A stretch of 64,000 nucleotides of DNA from Roseiarcus sp036513315 (GTDB lineage: Bacteria > Pseudomonadota > Alphaproteobacteria > Rhizobiales > Beijerinckiaceae): assembly GCA_036513315.1 (NCBI GenBank), contig DATBZF010000137.1:1-64000 (forward strand). Direction: 5' to 3'. The notes below the pieces were generated by a model, which worked only from the letters and a program-made list of their open reading frames with translations, searched no databases and had not been told where the DNA came from. Within the stretch, counting starts at the first letter, position 1. The number at the start of each line of letters is the position of its first letter. The position numbers and the translations under genes are program-made. Below, piece after piece: positions 26,225-33,378 of this stretch.

Positions 26225-26380
26225 TCACAGTTTGACTTCGCGAACTGGCATGATCCAACGCTTGGGTTCGATTTCCACATCCCGGTACGGCGAGGCCTGG
26301 AGAGCGTCGATGAGCGCGCGGCCAGTCAGATCGCTCTGGAGGCGACGCTCGCTGGTATCGTTTTTCCGGCTGTTGGCCAT
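26225..26380 (-). CDS. Short conserved-looking ORF of 51 residues, unknown function
   Basis: The frame begins MANSRKNDTSERRLQSDL and ends ALIDALQASPYRDVEIEPKR followed by a short basic tail (MPVREVKL). Balanced charge, a helical pattern and a clean stop suggest a real small protein. Its tail resembles short alphaproteobacterial proteins that I associate only loosely with toxin-antitoxin loci; no toxin is beside it. A perfect 16-bp palindrome lies 26 bases upstream of its ATG. It could be co-transcribed with glutathione peroxidase. Confidence 0.5.
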   Translation of the reverse strand: MANSRKNDTSERRLQSDLTGRALIDALQASPYRDVEIEPKRWIMPVREVKL

Positions 26381-26406
26381 GTTGACCAGAGATAGACGCT
26401 CTCTGG

Positions 26407-26422
26407 GCGTTTTGCAAAACGC
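26407..26422. promoter_or_regulatory. Perfect 16-bp palindrome upstream of the small ORF
   Basis: GCGTTTTGCAAAACGC is a perfect inverted repeat with no spacer. It lies just upstream of the leftward 51-residue ORF, in a gene-free stretch (26381-26697) where nothing else is recognisable. It is a good candidate for a dimeric repressor site. Confidence 0.5.
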
Positions 26423-26697
26423 GACATGGTCCCGAGACGCGAAGAAGCCTCAAGAGTTAAGCGTTTTGAGAGAGAGCAAAGCGGCGGCATGAGCTCCGCA
26501 CTCACTCCGACCGACCTTTGTTGTCCGCTGCGCGAACATCGCCTATGCTCCCCCAGGGCCGATGCTGCCTGCCGCTCGCACCCCGAAAGGGACGGTGAAA
26601 GCATCAAGCGATCCTGACATCGCGACCCTTTCTGGGCGGCGAATGCGTCGGCAATGCGAGCCCTGACGGATCATTCGCCGAACCCAAGGAAGGCTCC

Positions 26698-27240
26698 ATG
26701 CGATCTATTCCCGACCCGAAGACCATGGCGAGAAATCTGCGCGCGGCGTTGCAGCAGCGCCAGATCGACATTCCCCACAGCGCGGCGCTGGAGATCGTCG
26801 CCGCCCAGCATGGCCTGGACAATTGGAATATCCTCGCCGCGATAATGGCGGACGCTCCTCCGCAGAACGAGGTGCGGTTCGGCCAGACCTGCCCGATTAT
26901 GCGCATTTTCGACGAGGCCAAGGCCAGGGAGTTCTATGTCGAATTTCTGGGCTTCAACCTCGACTGGGAGCATCGCTTCGGCGAAAACTTCCCGCTCTAT
27001 GCCCAGGTCTCTCGCGCGGGGCTGTCGCTTCATCTGAGCGGACATCACGGCGACGCCAGTCCCGGCTCGACCGCCTTCGTCCGGATGGAAGGCGTCCATG
27101 CCTATCAGAAGGAGCTTGCGCGCAAAGACTACGCCTTTGGCAAGCCCGGCGTCGAGGATATGCCGTGGGGCCTGGTGATGACGGTGACGGATCCTTTCAG
27201 CAATCGTATCCGCTTCTGTCAGGCCAAAGCTGAGGCCTAA
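26698..27240 (+). CDS. Glyoxalase/bleomycin-resistance superfamily protein with N-terminal helical domain
   Basis: The 180-residue protein has two parts. Residues 1-~55 (MARNLRAALQQRQIDIPHSA, then ALEIVAAQHGLDNWN) form a small helical domain found ahead of some glyoxalase-like proteins. Residues ~60-180 form a vicinal-oxygen-chelate fold with MRIFDEAKAREFYVEFLGF and TDPFSNRIRFCQ. The position of the expected metal ligands is only partly conserved, so it may be a binding protein rather than a lyase. AAGGAAGG precedes the start. It is a single gene. Confidence 0.82.
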   Translation: MRSIPDPKTMARNLRAALQQRQIDIPHSAALEIVAAQHGLDNWNILAAIMADAPPQNEVRFGQTCPIMRIFDEAKAREFYVEFLGFNLDWEHRFGENFPLYAQVSRAGLSLHLSGHHGDASPGSTAFVRMEGVHAYQKELARKDYAFGKPGVEDMPWGLVMTVTDPFSNRIRFCQAKAEA

Positions 27241-27367
27241 CCACCTCAAGGCGTCCGCTCCGCATCTACCTTAATGCGAAGCGCGCGGGCCGTCGACGTT
27301 TGACTCGACCCGCGCATCGCCCAATGATGCCGCAACAGCGCGGCCGGCGACGAAGCGCGCCCCGCCA

Positions 27368-27973
27368 ATGGGAAACGCCGCCATGGTGCTCACCTTCTTC
27401 AAACACGGCAGCAACGCCTTGCTGGCTCTCGCGATTTTCGCGATCCTGCTCTGGCCCTTGTTCGGCGGCCCACATCTGTCGCCGCTGTGGATCGTGGTCG
27501 GCGCGCTGCTGTTCTACCTCAGCGAATATTCGTGGCATCGCTTCGCCTTCCACGCGCCGCCGGCGCCCTGGGGATGGATGCGGCGGCTGCAGCATCGCTT
27601 GCACTACGATCATCATTCCGAGCCGAACCGGCTCGATCTGTTATTTCTGCCGTTCTGGTTTCTCGGCCCCAATCTCGTCGTCACGGCCGCGCTTGTGTAT
27701 CTGATCCTCGGCGCCGCCGCTGTGGCGCCGGTGATGCTCGGCGTGATGCTGGCGATCTTTCACTATGAATGGGTCCACTATGTCGCGCACATCCCTTACC
27801 AGCCGCGCACGCGTTTTGGCCGCTGGATGAAGCAATATCACCTGCGCCATCATTTCGTCAGCGAGAAGCTATGGTTCGGCGTCAGCAATCCTTCGCTCGA
27901 CATCGTTTATCGCACCTGGCGCGAGCCGAAACAGGTCGAGAAGAGCGCGACGGTGCGCAAGCTCTATTCGTGA
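27368..27973 (+). CDS. Fatty acid hydroxylase/sterol desaturase family membrane protein
   Basis: The 201-residue integral membrane protein carries the eight-histidine pattern of diiron hydroxylases: HRFAFH, HYDHH, HYVAH and HLRHH. At least four hydrophobic segments surround these clusters. The family hydroxylates fatty acids, sterols or carotenoids (for example ceramide 2-hydroxylases or CrtZ-like enzymes). The small size and motif order resemble CrtZ-type/fatty acid 2-hydroxylase proteins. The substrate is not assigned. It is convergent with rlmN, 7 bases from its stop. Confidence 0.88.
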   Translation: MGNAAMVLTFFKHGSNALLALAIFAILLWPLFGGPHLSPLWIVVGALLFYLSEYSWHRFAFHAPPAPWGWMRRLQHRLHYDHHSEPNRLDLLFLPFWFLGPNLVVTAALVYLILGAAAVAPVMLGVMLAIFHYEWVHYVAHIPYQPRTRFGRWMKQYHLRHHFVSEKLWFGVSNPSLDIVYRTWREPKQVEKSATVRKLYS

Positions 27974-27980
27974 GGCGGTG

Positions 27981-29192
27981 TTAGTCGAGCGCGACCGCGA
28001 GACTTTCCTCGAGCATCATCCGCGCCCTCGCGCGCAGTTTCTCGGTCTCGCTCTTGAGCTGGCCGCAGGCGGCCAGAATGTCGCGGCCGCGCGGCGTGCG
28101 CACCGGGCTTGCATAACCGGCGTTGAAGACGATGTCGGAGAAGCGTTCGATCGTCTCCCAGTCCGAACATTCGTAAGAAGTTCCGGGCCAGGGATTAAAT
28201 GGAATGAGGTTGATCTTGGCGGGCAGGCCGTTGAGCAGGCGCACCAGGGCGCGCGCTTCGGCGGGCGTGTCGTTGACGCCTTTCAGCATCACATATTCGA
28301 AAGTGATGCGCCGCGCATTGGAGGCGCCGGGATAGGCGCGGCAGGCGGCGAGCAAATCCTTGATCGGATATTTCTTGTTGAGCGGCACCAGCCTGTCGCG
28401 AAGTGCGTCATTGGTTGCATGCAGCGAAATGGCGAGCATCGTGCCGCATTCGCGGCCGAGCGCCTCGAGTTCAGGAACGACGCCGGAGGTCGAGACGGTG
28501 ATGCGGCGCTTCGACAGCGAAAGCCCTTCGCCGTCGGTGAGCACGGCGATCGCGTTGCGCACGTGGTCGAAATTATAGAGCGGCTCGCCCATGCCCATGA
28601 AGACGATATTGGACACTGCGCGGACGCCCTCGCCGGAGGGGACGATGCCGTCGGTCGGCGCGATCCCGCCGGGAAAATCGCCGAGCCGGTCGCGCGCGAC
28701 CATCACCTGCGCGACAATCTCCGCCGCCGTCAGATTGCGCACCAGCTTCTGGGTGCCGGTATGGCAGAACGTGCAATTCAGCGTGCAGCCGACCTGTGAG
28801 GAGACGCAAAGCGTGCCGCGCTCGGCTTCCGGGATATAGACGCATTCGATCTCGGCGCCTTTGTCGAACGGCCCGGTCGAAGCCATCTTGATCAGCCATT
28901 TGCGGGTGCCGTCGCTGGACACCTGTTCAGTAACGATCTCAGGGCGCGCCAGCGTGAAACGCTCCGCCAACATCGCCCGCATCGGCTTGGCGACATTGAG
29001 CATTTCGGCAAAATCGCGCACGCCGCGAAAGTAGATCCAGTGCCAGAGCTGGCCGGCGCGCATCTTGATTTCGCGCTCGGGCAGGCCCAGGGACCGCAGA
29101 GCCTCGCCAAGCTCGGCGCGGGTGGCGCCGGCAAGCGACGGCTTCGTCTCGATCGACGCCGGGGCGGCGGCAAGGGGCGGGGCGGCGTTCAT
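27981..29192 (-). CDS. rlmN: 23S rRNA (adenine-2503-C2)-methyltransferase / tRNA methyltransferase RlmN
   Basis: The 403-residue protein begins at MNAAPPLAAAPASIETKPSL. The radical SAM motif CTLNCTFC holds the three cluster cysteines. A conserved GMGEPL, the methyl-carrying Cys near the C-terminus (in RGRDILAACGQL) and an N-terminal accessory domain (ELGEALRSLGLPEREIKMRA) are all present. It adds a C2 methyl to A2503 of 23S rRNA and to A37 of some tRNAs. The upstream region is occupied by repeat family A copy 2, so the gene is separate from the next one on this strand. Confidence 0.97.
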   Translation of the reverse strand: MNAAPPLAAAPASIETKPSLAGATRAELGEALRSLGLPEREIKMRAGQLWHWIYFRGVRDFAEMLNVAKPMRAMLAERFTLARPEIVTEQVSSDGTRKWLIKMASTGPFDKGAEIECVYIPEAERGTLCVSSQVGCTLNCTFCHTGTQKLVRNLTAAEIVAQVMVARDRLGDFPGGIAPTDGIVPSGEGVRAVSNIVFMGMGEPLYNFDHVRNAIAVLTDGEGLSLSKRRITVSTSGVVPELEALGRECGTMLAISLHATNDALRDRLVPLNKKYPIKDLLAACRAYPGASNARRITFEYVMLKGVNDTPAEARALVRLLNGLPAKINLIPFNPWPGTSYECSDWETIERFSDIVFNAGYASPVRTPRGRDILAACGQLKSETEKLRARARMMLEESLAVALD

Positions 29193-29270
29193 AGGCGCTT
29201 CTAGCACGAGGACTGCGGCAGGAAAAAGGGCATGGGAGCGCGAGCGTCCCGCACACTCTCGGTCCATCGC

Positions 29271-29494
29271 CGTCATGGCCGGGCTTGTCCCACGGCTGTC
29301 CGGTTCGGCAAAAAAATCCCGTAACGCGAGAGAATCTAAGTAAAACAGAACCTCTCGGCGTCTTGGCCGGGCTTGTCCCGGCTATCCCAAGGCGAATGCG
29401 GAGCATTCGTCCGCACGCCGCGCCGTTGCAAAAGACCTTTGAGGTTGGCCGCTTCCGCTCGGCGTGGGTGGCCGGGACAAGCCCGGCCATGACG
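29271..29494. repeat. Dispersed composite palindromic repeat, family A copy 2 (inverted)
   Basis: Same architecture as 16761-16984 read on the opposite strand: terminal modules at 29271-29290 and 29470-29494 and a central one near 29359-29384. Long stretches are identical, including the run around TTCTCTCGCGTTACGGGA and the central palindrome. It fills most of the 348-base gap between rlmN and the oxygenase gene, which holds no gene. Confidence 0.85.
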
Positions 29495-29540
29495 GTGGTG
29501 TGTTAAGCCAGCCCTCTGCGCCGCCCGCGCTCCCAGGCGC

Positions 29541-30506
29541 TCACATCGCCGGCGCGGCGCCGATATTGGCCGGCTTGCTCGCCTCAAGCCGGAATTTCAG
29601 ATAATCGGCCGCGGAAATCGGCGGATATTTCGGGCTTTCCCCCGCCGGCACGCAGCTCGGGATCGCCGCCACCCGTGCGTCGGGATTGGGGTCGAGGAAG
29701 AAGGCGATCGAATAGCGCTCGCGGCCCGAGCGGTTGACGACGCGATGCGGCGTCGAGACATAGATGTCATTGGTCCAGCGCATCAGGCAATCGCCGATAT
29801 TGACGACATAGGCGCCCGGCATGACCGGCGCGGCGATCCATTGGCCGCCGCGCGTCTTGACTTCGAGGCCGCCGACTTCGTCGGTAGCGAGCAAGGTGAT
29901 GTTGCCGTAATCGGTATGTTCGCCCGCGCCCATCTGGCCGGCTGGCGCGTCGGCGGGCAGGGCCGGATAATGCAACATGCGCAAGGTCGCCATCGAGCGG
30001 TCGAGCTTGTCCTCGAAGAAGCCGGCATGCAGGCCGAGATCGAGGGCGAAGGCGCGGTGAATGCGCTGGCCGAGCTGGATGCAATCGTCGAAATAGCCGA
30101 GCAGCACGCGTTTGAAGTTGGGCAGGTCGGGCCAGGCGTTGAGGCTGCGGAACGGCACGCCGGCCAGCAATTCGGGGTCGTCGGGCGCAAGGTCGAGGCC
30201 GATGTTGAAAGCCTCTTTCATATCGGCGCCTTTGGTTGGATCGAGCGCTTCATGCAACAGCCCGGAATAGCCGCGGTTGCCGCCGACAGTCTCGATCGCC
30301 AGCGCCCGCTTCCTGGCGAGCGGCTCGGCGAAAAATTTCGTCGATTGCGTGAAGGCGGCGGGGATCGTCGCGACGCCATGGTTGACGACATAGAAAAAGC
30401 CGATCGTCCGGCACGCCTTGCCAATCTCGCGCGCGATCCGATGCAGCGCGATATGGTCGCTGCTCTCCAATCCGCTGAGATCGATGACCGGAAGTTGTTC
30501 TGTCAT
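29541..30506 (-). CDS. 2-oxoglutarate/Fe(II)-type oxygenase, isopenicillin N synthase family
   Basis: The 321-residue protein starts at MTEQLPVIDLSGLES, with AGGAG 9 bases upstream. It has the DIOX_N domain (VIDLSGL...FFYVVNHGV) and the 2OG-Fe(II) domain with the iron ligands in GAGEHTDYGNITLL (HxD) and in TPHRVVNRSGRERYS (His, then RxS for the co-substrate). It should hydroxylate a small molecule. It is the last gene of the leftward nitrogen locus, 37 bases after the amidohydrolase. One relative of this family is thymine 7-hydroxylase, so a pyrimidine or related ring substrate is conceivable, but this is inference. Confidence 0.88.
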   Translation of the reverse strand: MTEQLPVIDLSGLESSDHIALHRIAREIGKACRTIGFFYVVNHGVATIPAAFTQSTKFFAEPLARKRALAIETVGGNRGYSGLLHEALDPTKGADMKEAFNIGLDLAPDDPELLAGVPFRSLNAWPDLPNFKRVLLGYFDDCIQLGQRIHRAFALDLGLHAGFFEDKLDRSMATLRMLHYPALPADAPAGQMGAGEHTDYGNITLLATDEVGGLEVKTRGGQWIAAPVMPGAYVVNIGDCLMRWTNDIYVSTPHRVVNRSGRERYSIAFFLDPNPDARVAAIPSCVPAGESPKYPPISAADYLKFRLEASKPANIGAAPAM

Positions 30507-30543
30507 ACCTTTCGACTCCTGTTGCACAATTGGCCAACCCTCC

Positions 30544-31974
30544 TCAGCAACAGCCGGCCAAGCCGCGATAGAATTGGGTCGCGCTGACCTCCAGCGAGGC
30601 CCAGGCGCTTAGGAACGGCGCTCGCGAAGGCATGGCGGCGCGATAGTTTTCGCGTAAGGCCGCGTGCGCAGCATCGAGGTCGACGCCCAGGACGCGCCCG
30701 TCGCGCACGATCTCGCGGCCGCCGACGATCAGGCTTGCGACATGCGCCATCGTCGCGCGGGCGAAGACGAGATCGACGGGGGCGACCGGCATGATCGCGT
30801 CGCGGTCGAGACGATCGAAATCGAGGACGAGAATGTCGGCGGGCTCGCCAACTTTCAGCGCGCCTGAGCCCGGCGCGCCATTGGCGAAGCGGCCATTGGC
30901 GACGATCGCCTCCAGCCATGGCCCGCGTTCAATGAGGCTTTCGAAGCCCCAGCCGCCGTGCAGGAAATGGCCGAGCCGCATTTCGCGTAAAGTATCGTCG
31001 TCCTCGTCGAGCGCCGAGGAATCGACACCGAGCGCGACGCGGCAGCCTCGCCTGATCGCCTCGCCGATCGGCGCGACGCCCGAGCGCAGATGCAGGTTCG
31101 AGCTGGGATTTGTGGCGATGATGGCGCCCGCCTGCGCAATAAGATCGAGCTCGTCGAGCCGCGCGTGGACGCAATGAGCAAGCGTCAGGCGCTTGCTCAG
31201 CAGGCCGATGTCGCGAAGATGCGTCGCGATTCCGTTGGGATAGGCGCGGTCGGCGAAGGCGCGTTGATAGATCGTCTCCAACAGATGCATATGGACGCGC
31301 CGGCCGGTGCGCGCTGAGGCTTGCGCGATCGCGCCAAGCAGCGCGTCCGAGCACCATTGTGGGCCGCTCGGGCCGAACTGGACGGTGAAAGTCGGGCTCT
31401 CGACCGCAGCGGCGATCGCCTCGACGCGGGCGACCTGTTCGACGACGCCGGGCATGGGATAGAGAAATTGCGCCTCGACAATGCGGCGCGCCTCGATCGG
31501 CATCGCCGCCAACACCGGCTCGGGCGGCCCATAGACCAGCGGATTGCGGTCGCGCATGAACATCGCGAAGGTGACGCGGATGCCGACGTCTCTGGCGGCG
31601 CGCGCGACTTCGCTGACTTCGTCGATCGGCGACATCGGGCCATGCAGGCGGGTGTAATGGGCCATGACGGAGGCCGCGCCGCCGCGCGCCGCGCGTCCAA
31701 AAGCGGCGAGCGCGCCAAGGTAAGGGTCAATCGCCGGCAACGCGGCAAGCCGCAGCAGCCAGGTCTCCAACGGCTTGCCGGCGCCGCCGAAAGAGGTCGG
31801 CGACAGCGGCCGCGCGTGGTCATGCGCATTGGCGAGCGCGGGCATGGCGAGGCGGCGCGGCGACCGCGCGGCGGTGGAGGGGGTGATCGCGGCGATGAGG
31901 CCATTGTCGATGGCGATGTCGACAAGCGGGGCGCCAGCGTGGTCGCCGAAAAGAGAAACGCCAACGAGGCTCAT
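30544..31974 (-). CDS. Amidohydrolase-superfamily deaminase of unknown specificity
   Basis: The 476-residue protein from MSLVGVSLFGDHAGAP has metal-site motifs LANAHDHARPL, HMHLLET, LAHCVHA and GVDSSALDED, placing it in the metal-dependent amidohydrolase superfamily near cytosine/guanine/s-triazine deaminases. The C-terminal half re-forms the small beta domain (GEPADILVLDFDRLDRDAI). It follows atzH in the same direction but is separated by a family B repeat. The context suggests a ring amine or halide hydrolase feeding the cyanuric acid pathway, or a purine/pyrimidine deaminase. No specific substrate can be read from the sequence. Confidence 0.82.
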   Translation of the reverse strand: MSLVGVSLFGDHAGAPLVDIAIDNGLIAAITPSTAARSPRRLAMPALANAHDHARPLSPTSFGGAGKPLETWLLRLAALPAIDPYLGALAAFGRAARGGAASVMAHYTRLHGPMSPIDEVSEVARAARDVGIRVTFAMFMRDRNPLVYGPPEPVLAAMPIEARRIVEAQFLYPMPGVVEQVARVEAIAAAVESPTFTVQFGPSGPQWCSDALLGAIAQASARTGRRVHMHLLETIYQRAFADRAYPNGIATHLRDIGLLSKRLTLAHCVHARLDELDLIAQAGAIIATNPSSNLHLRSGVAPIGEAIRRGCRVALGVDSSALDEDDDTLREMRLGHFLHGGWGFESLIERGPWLEAIVANGRFANGAPGSGALKVGEPADILVLDFDRLDRDAIMPVAPVDLVFARATMAHVASLIVGGREIVRDGRVLGVDLDAAHAALRENYRAAMPSRAPFLSAWASLEVSATQFYRGLAGCC

Positions 31975-31977
31975 GAG

Positions 31978-32182
31978 GCGCCCCTTTCCACCTTGCGGGA
32001 GAAGGTGGCCCGACGAAGTCGGGTCGCGGACGAATGCTTCGCATTCGCCTTGGGATGAGGGGAGTCGCGCGAAGCGAGACGGCTTCCTCGATGACAGTTG
32101 CCAAGTCGTCTCGCTTCGCTCGACCACCCCTCATCCGTCATGCTTCGCATGACACCTTCTCCCGCAAGGGGAGAAGGGGTGC
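31978..32182. repeat. Palindromic repeat, family B copy 2 (compound)
   Basis: This copy holds two hairpin units in tandem, with CACCTTGCGGGAGAAGGTGG, GACGAATGCTTCGCATTCGCC, a TCGTCTCGCTTCGCTCGAC arm and TCATGCTTCGCATGACACC. It shares modules with both family B and family A. It separates atzH from the amidohydrolase in a run of genes read in one direction. Confidence 0.75.
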
Positions 32183-32191
32183 TAACCCCGC

Positions 32192-32593
32192 TCACGACTT
32201 CCCCTTCATTTCGGGATCGTCGATCACGCTGACATGCGCGGCGACGATGCGCCAGCCCTCGGGGAAGCGCACCCAGGTCTGCATCTGGCGGCCGATCTTG
32301 CCGGGCGCATTGTCGCGGCGGTACAGAGTGGCGGCGATGGCGAGATCATGGCCATAGGCGACGATGCTGGTCTGCTCCAGCTTGCGCGCGAGGCCGGCCG
32401 AGGGGCGGCCGGCGCGAAACGCCTTGATCGCGGCATAGCCATAGAGGTTTTCGCCCGCTCCATAGCGGATCGCGCTTTCGCTATCGAGGAAGAAGCGGTC
32501 GAGCGCCTCGACGTCGTTGTTGACGAGCGCCTGCTCATAGGCGGCGAACTCGGCCTCGACCTCGGCCTGGATCAGGAGATCATTGACAATCAT
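32192..32593 (-). CDS. atzH: AtzH/HpxZ-type small decarboxylating amidohydrolase (DUF3225)
   Basis: The 133-residue protein has the NTF2-like cone fold, with EVEAEFAAYEQALVNNDVEA and GYAAIKAFRAGR. It belongs to the family of HpxZ and of AtzH, which in Pseudomonas sp. ADP deaminates urea-1,3-dicarboxylate to allophanate. It overlaps the cycloligase-like gene by ATGA. Together with atzG and atzE it forms the carboxybiuret branch. A role in oxalurate metabolism (HpxZ) is the main alternative; the presence of atzD, biuH and atzF favours the triazine reading. Confidence 0.85.
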   Translation of the reverse strand: MIVNDLLIQAEVEAEFAAYEQALVNNDVEALDRFFLDSESAIRYGAGENLYGYAAIKAFRAGRPSAGLARKLEQTSIVAYGHDLAIAATLYRRDNAPGKIGRQMQTWVRFPEGWRIVAAHVSVIDDPEMKGKS

Positions 32594-33375
32594 CTTGCGC
32601 CTTTGCGCGCTTCGATCGCCGCGCGCACATCTCTGAGAAAGGGAATGTCGGCGAACTGGTCGGGGCGGATCTTGTCCCAGGCGACGCCGGCAGGTTGCGG
32701 ATAAGGCGTGTCTGTCTCGATAAGTTCCAACTCAGTGGCGATAAAATTCAGGGCGCTGTCATGGCCCTCCATCACCACGCGATCCTCAGCGACGACCTGC
32801 GAAGAATGAACTGAGGTGGCGATCGGCGTCTTGTCGGTGACCTTGCCGAGTTCGCGAAAAATGCCCTGTTCGAGATCGGCGAAACCGGCGCCCTTGCCGG
32901 TGCGCCCGCCGCGCCGGGTCACCGCGACGCAGCCGACCACGCAGAAATCGAGCGCCGGCATGTCCTCGAAAGCGATCGGCTCGCCATGCAGCACGAAGCC
33001 TTGCGCGGTCGCCGCCGTTTCGAAATCGACGCCTTTGGCCGCCAGCCGGTCCGGATCGATCTTGAGATAAGGAAAGCCCTTGGTGAGATACGGGACCGGC
33101 GCGAACAGCAGCTTACCGTCGTAGAGCGCGCGCAGGCGCAGCGGAATCTGCGGCGGGTCCGGATTGCATTTGACGACGCGCGCATTCTTCCAGGCGTCGA
33201 GCTCGCTCAGTCGCTTGGCGGCCATATCGGCGCCGACGAAATTAGGAATGTGGTCGAAGGTCGGGCCGATGTTGACGTCAGCTTCAATCAAAGCGCGCCA
33301 GACGTCGGCGCGCACGACATCCTTGGCGCTATTGCGCCCGACCCACCGCGACTGACCGCCGGCCTTCCCGGTCAT
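32590..33375 (-). CDS. 5-formyltetrahydrofolate cycloligase-like protein (MTHFS family)
   Basis: The 261-residue protein has an MTHFS-like fold: NPDPPQIPLRLRALYDGKLL, the phosphate loop GRTGKGAGFADLE and the C-terminal VAEDRVVMEGHDSALNF. True MTHFS is shorter (about 180-200 residues) and keeps a GRGGGYYDR loop. Here that loop reads differently, so it is probably a paralogue with another substrate. It sits between atzE and atzH with a 3-base gap on one side and a 4-base overlap on the other, which implies a shared function. What a cycloligase-like enzyme would do in amide hydrolysis is unknown. Confidence 0.82.
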   Translation of the reverse strand: MTGKAGGQSRWVGRNSAKDVVRADVWRALIEADVNIGPTFDHIPNFVGADMAAKRLSELDAWKNARVVKCNPDPPQIPLRLRALYDGKLLFAPVPYLTKGFPYLKIDPDRLAAKGVDFETAATAQGFVLHGEPIAFEDMPALDFCVVGCVAVTRRGGRTGKGAGFADLEQGIFRELGKVTDKTPIATSVHSSQVVAEDRVVMEGHDSALNFIATELELIETDTPYPQPAGVAWDKIRPDQFADIPFLRDVRAAIEARKGAR

Positions 33376-33378
33376 CGC

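Noticed and set aside
16761..29494. Composite transposon bounded by the inverted family A repeats
   Set aside because: No transposase or integrase lies between them, no target duplications are visible, and the content is housekeeping and metabolic genes.
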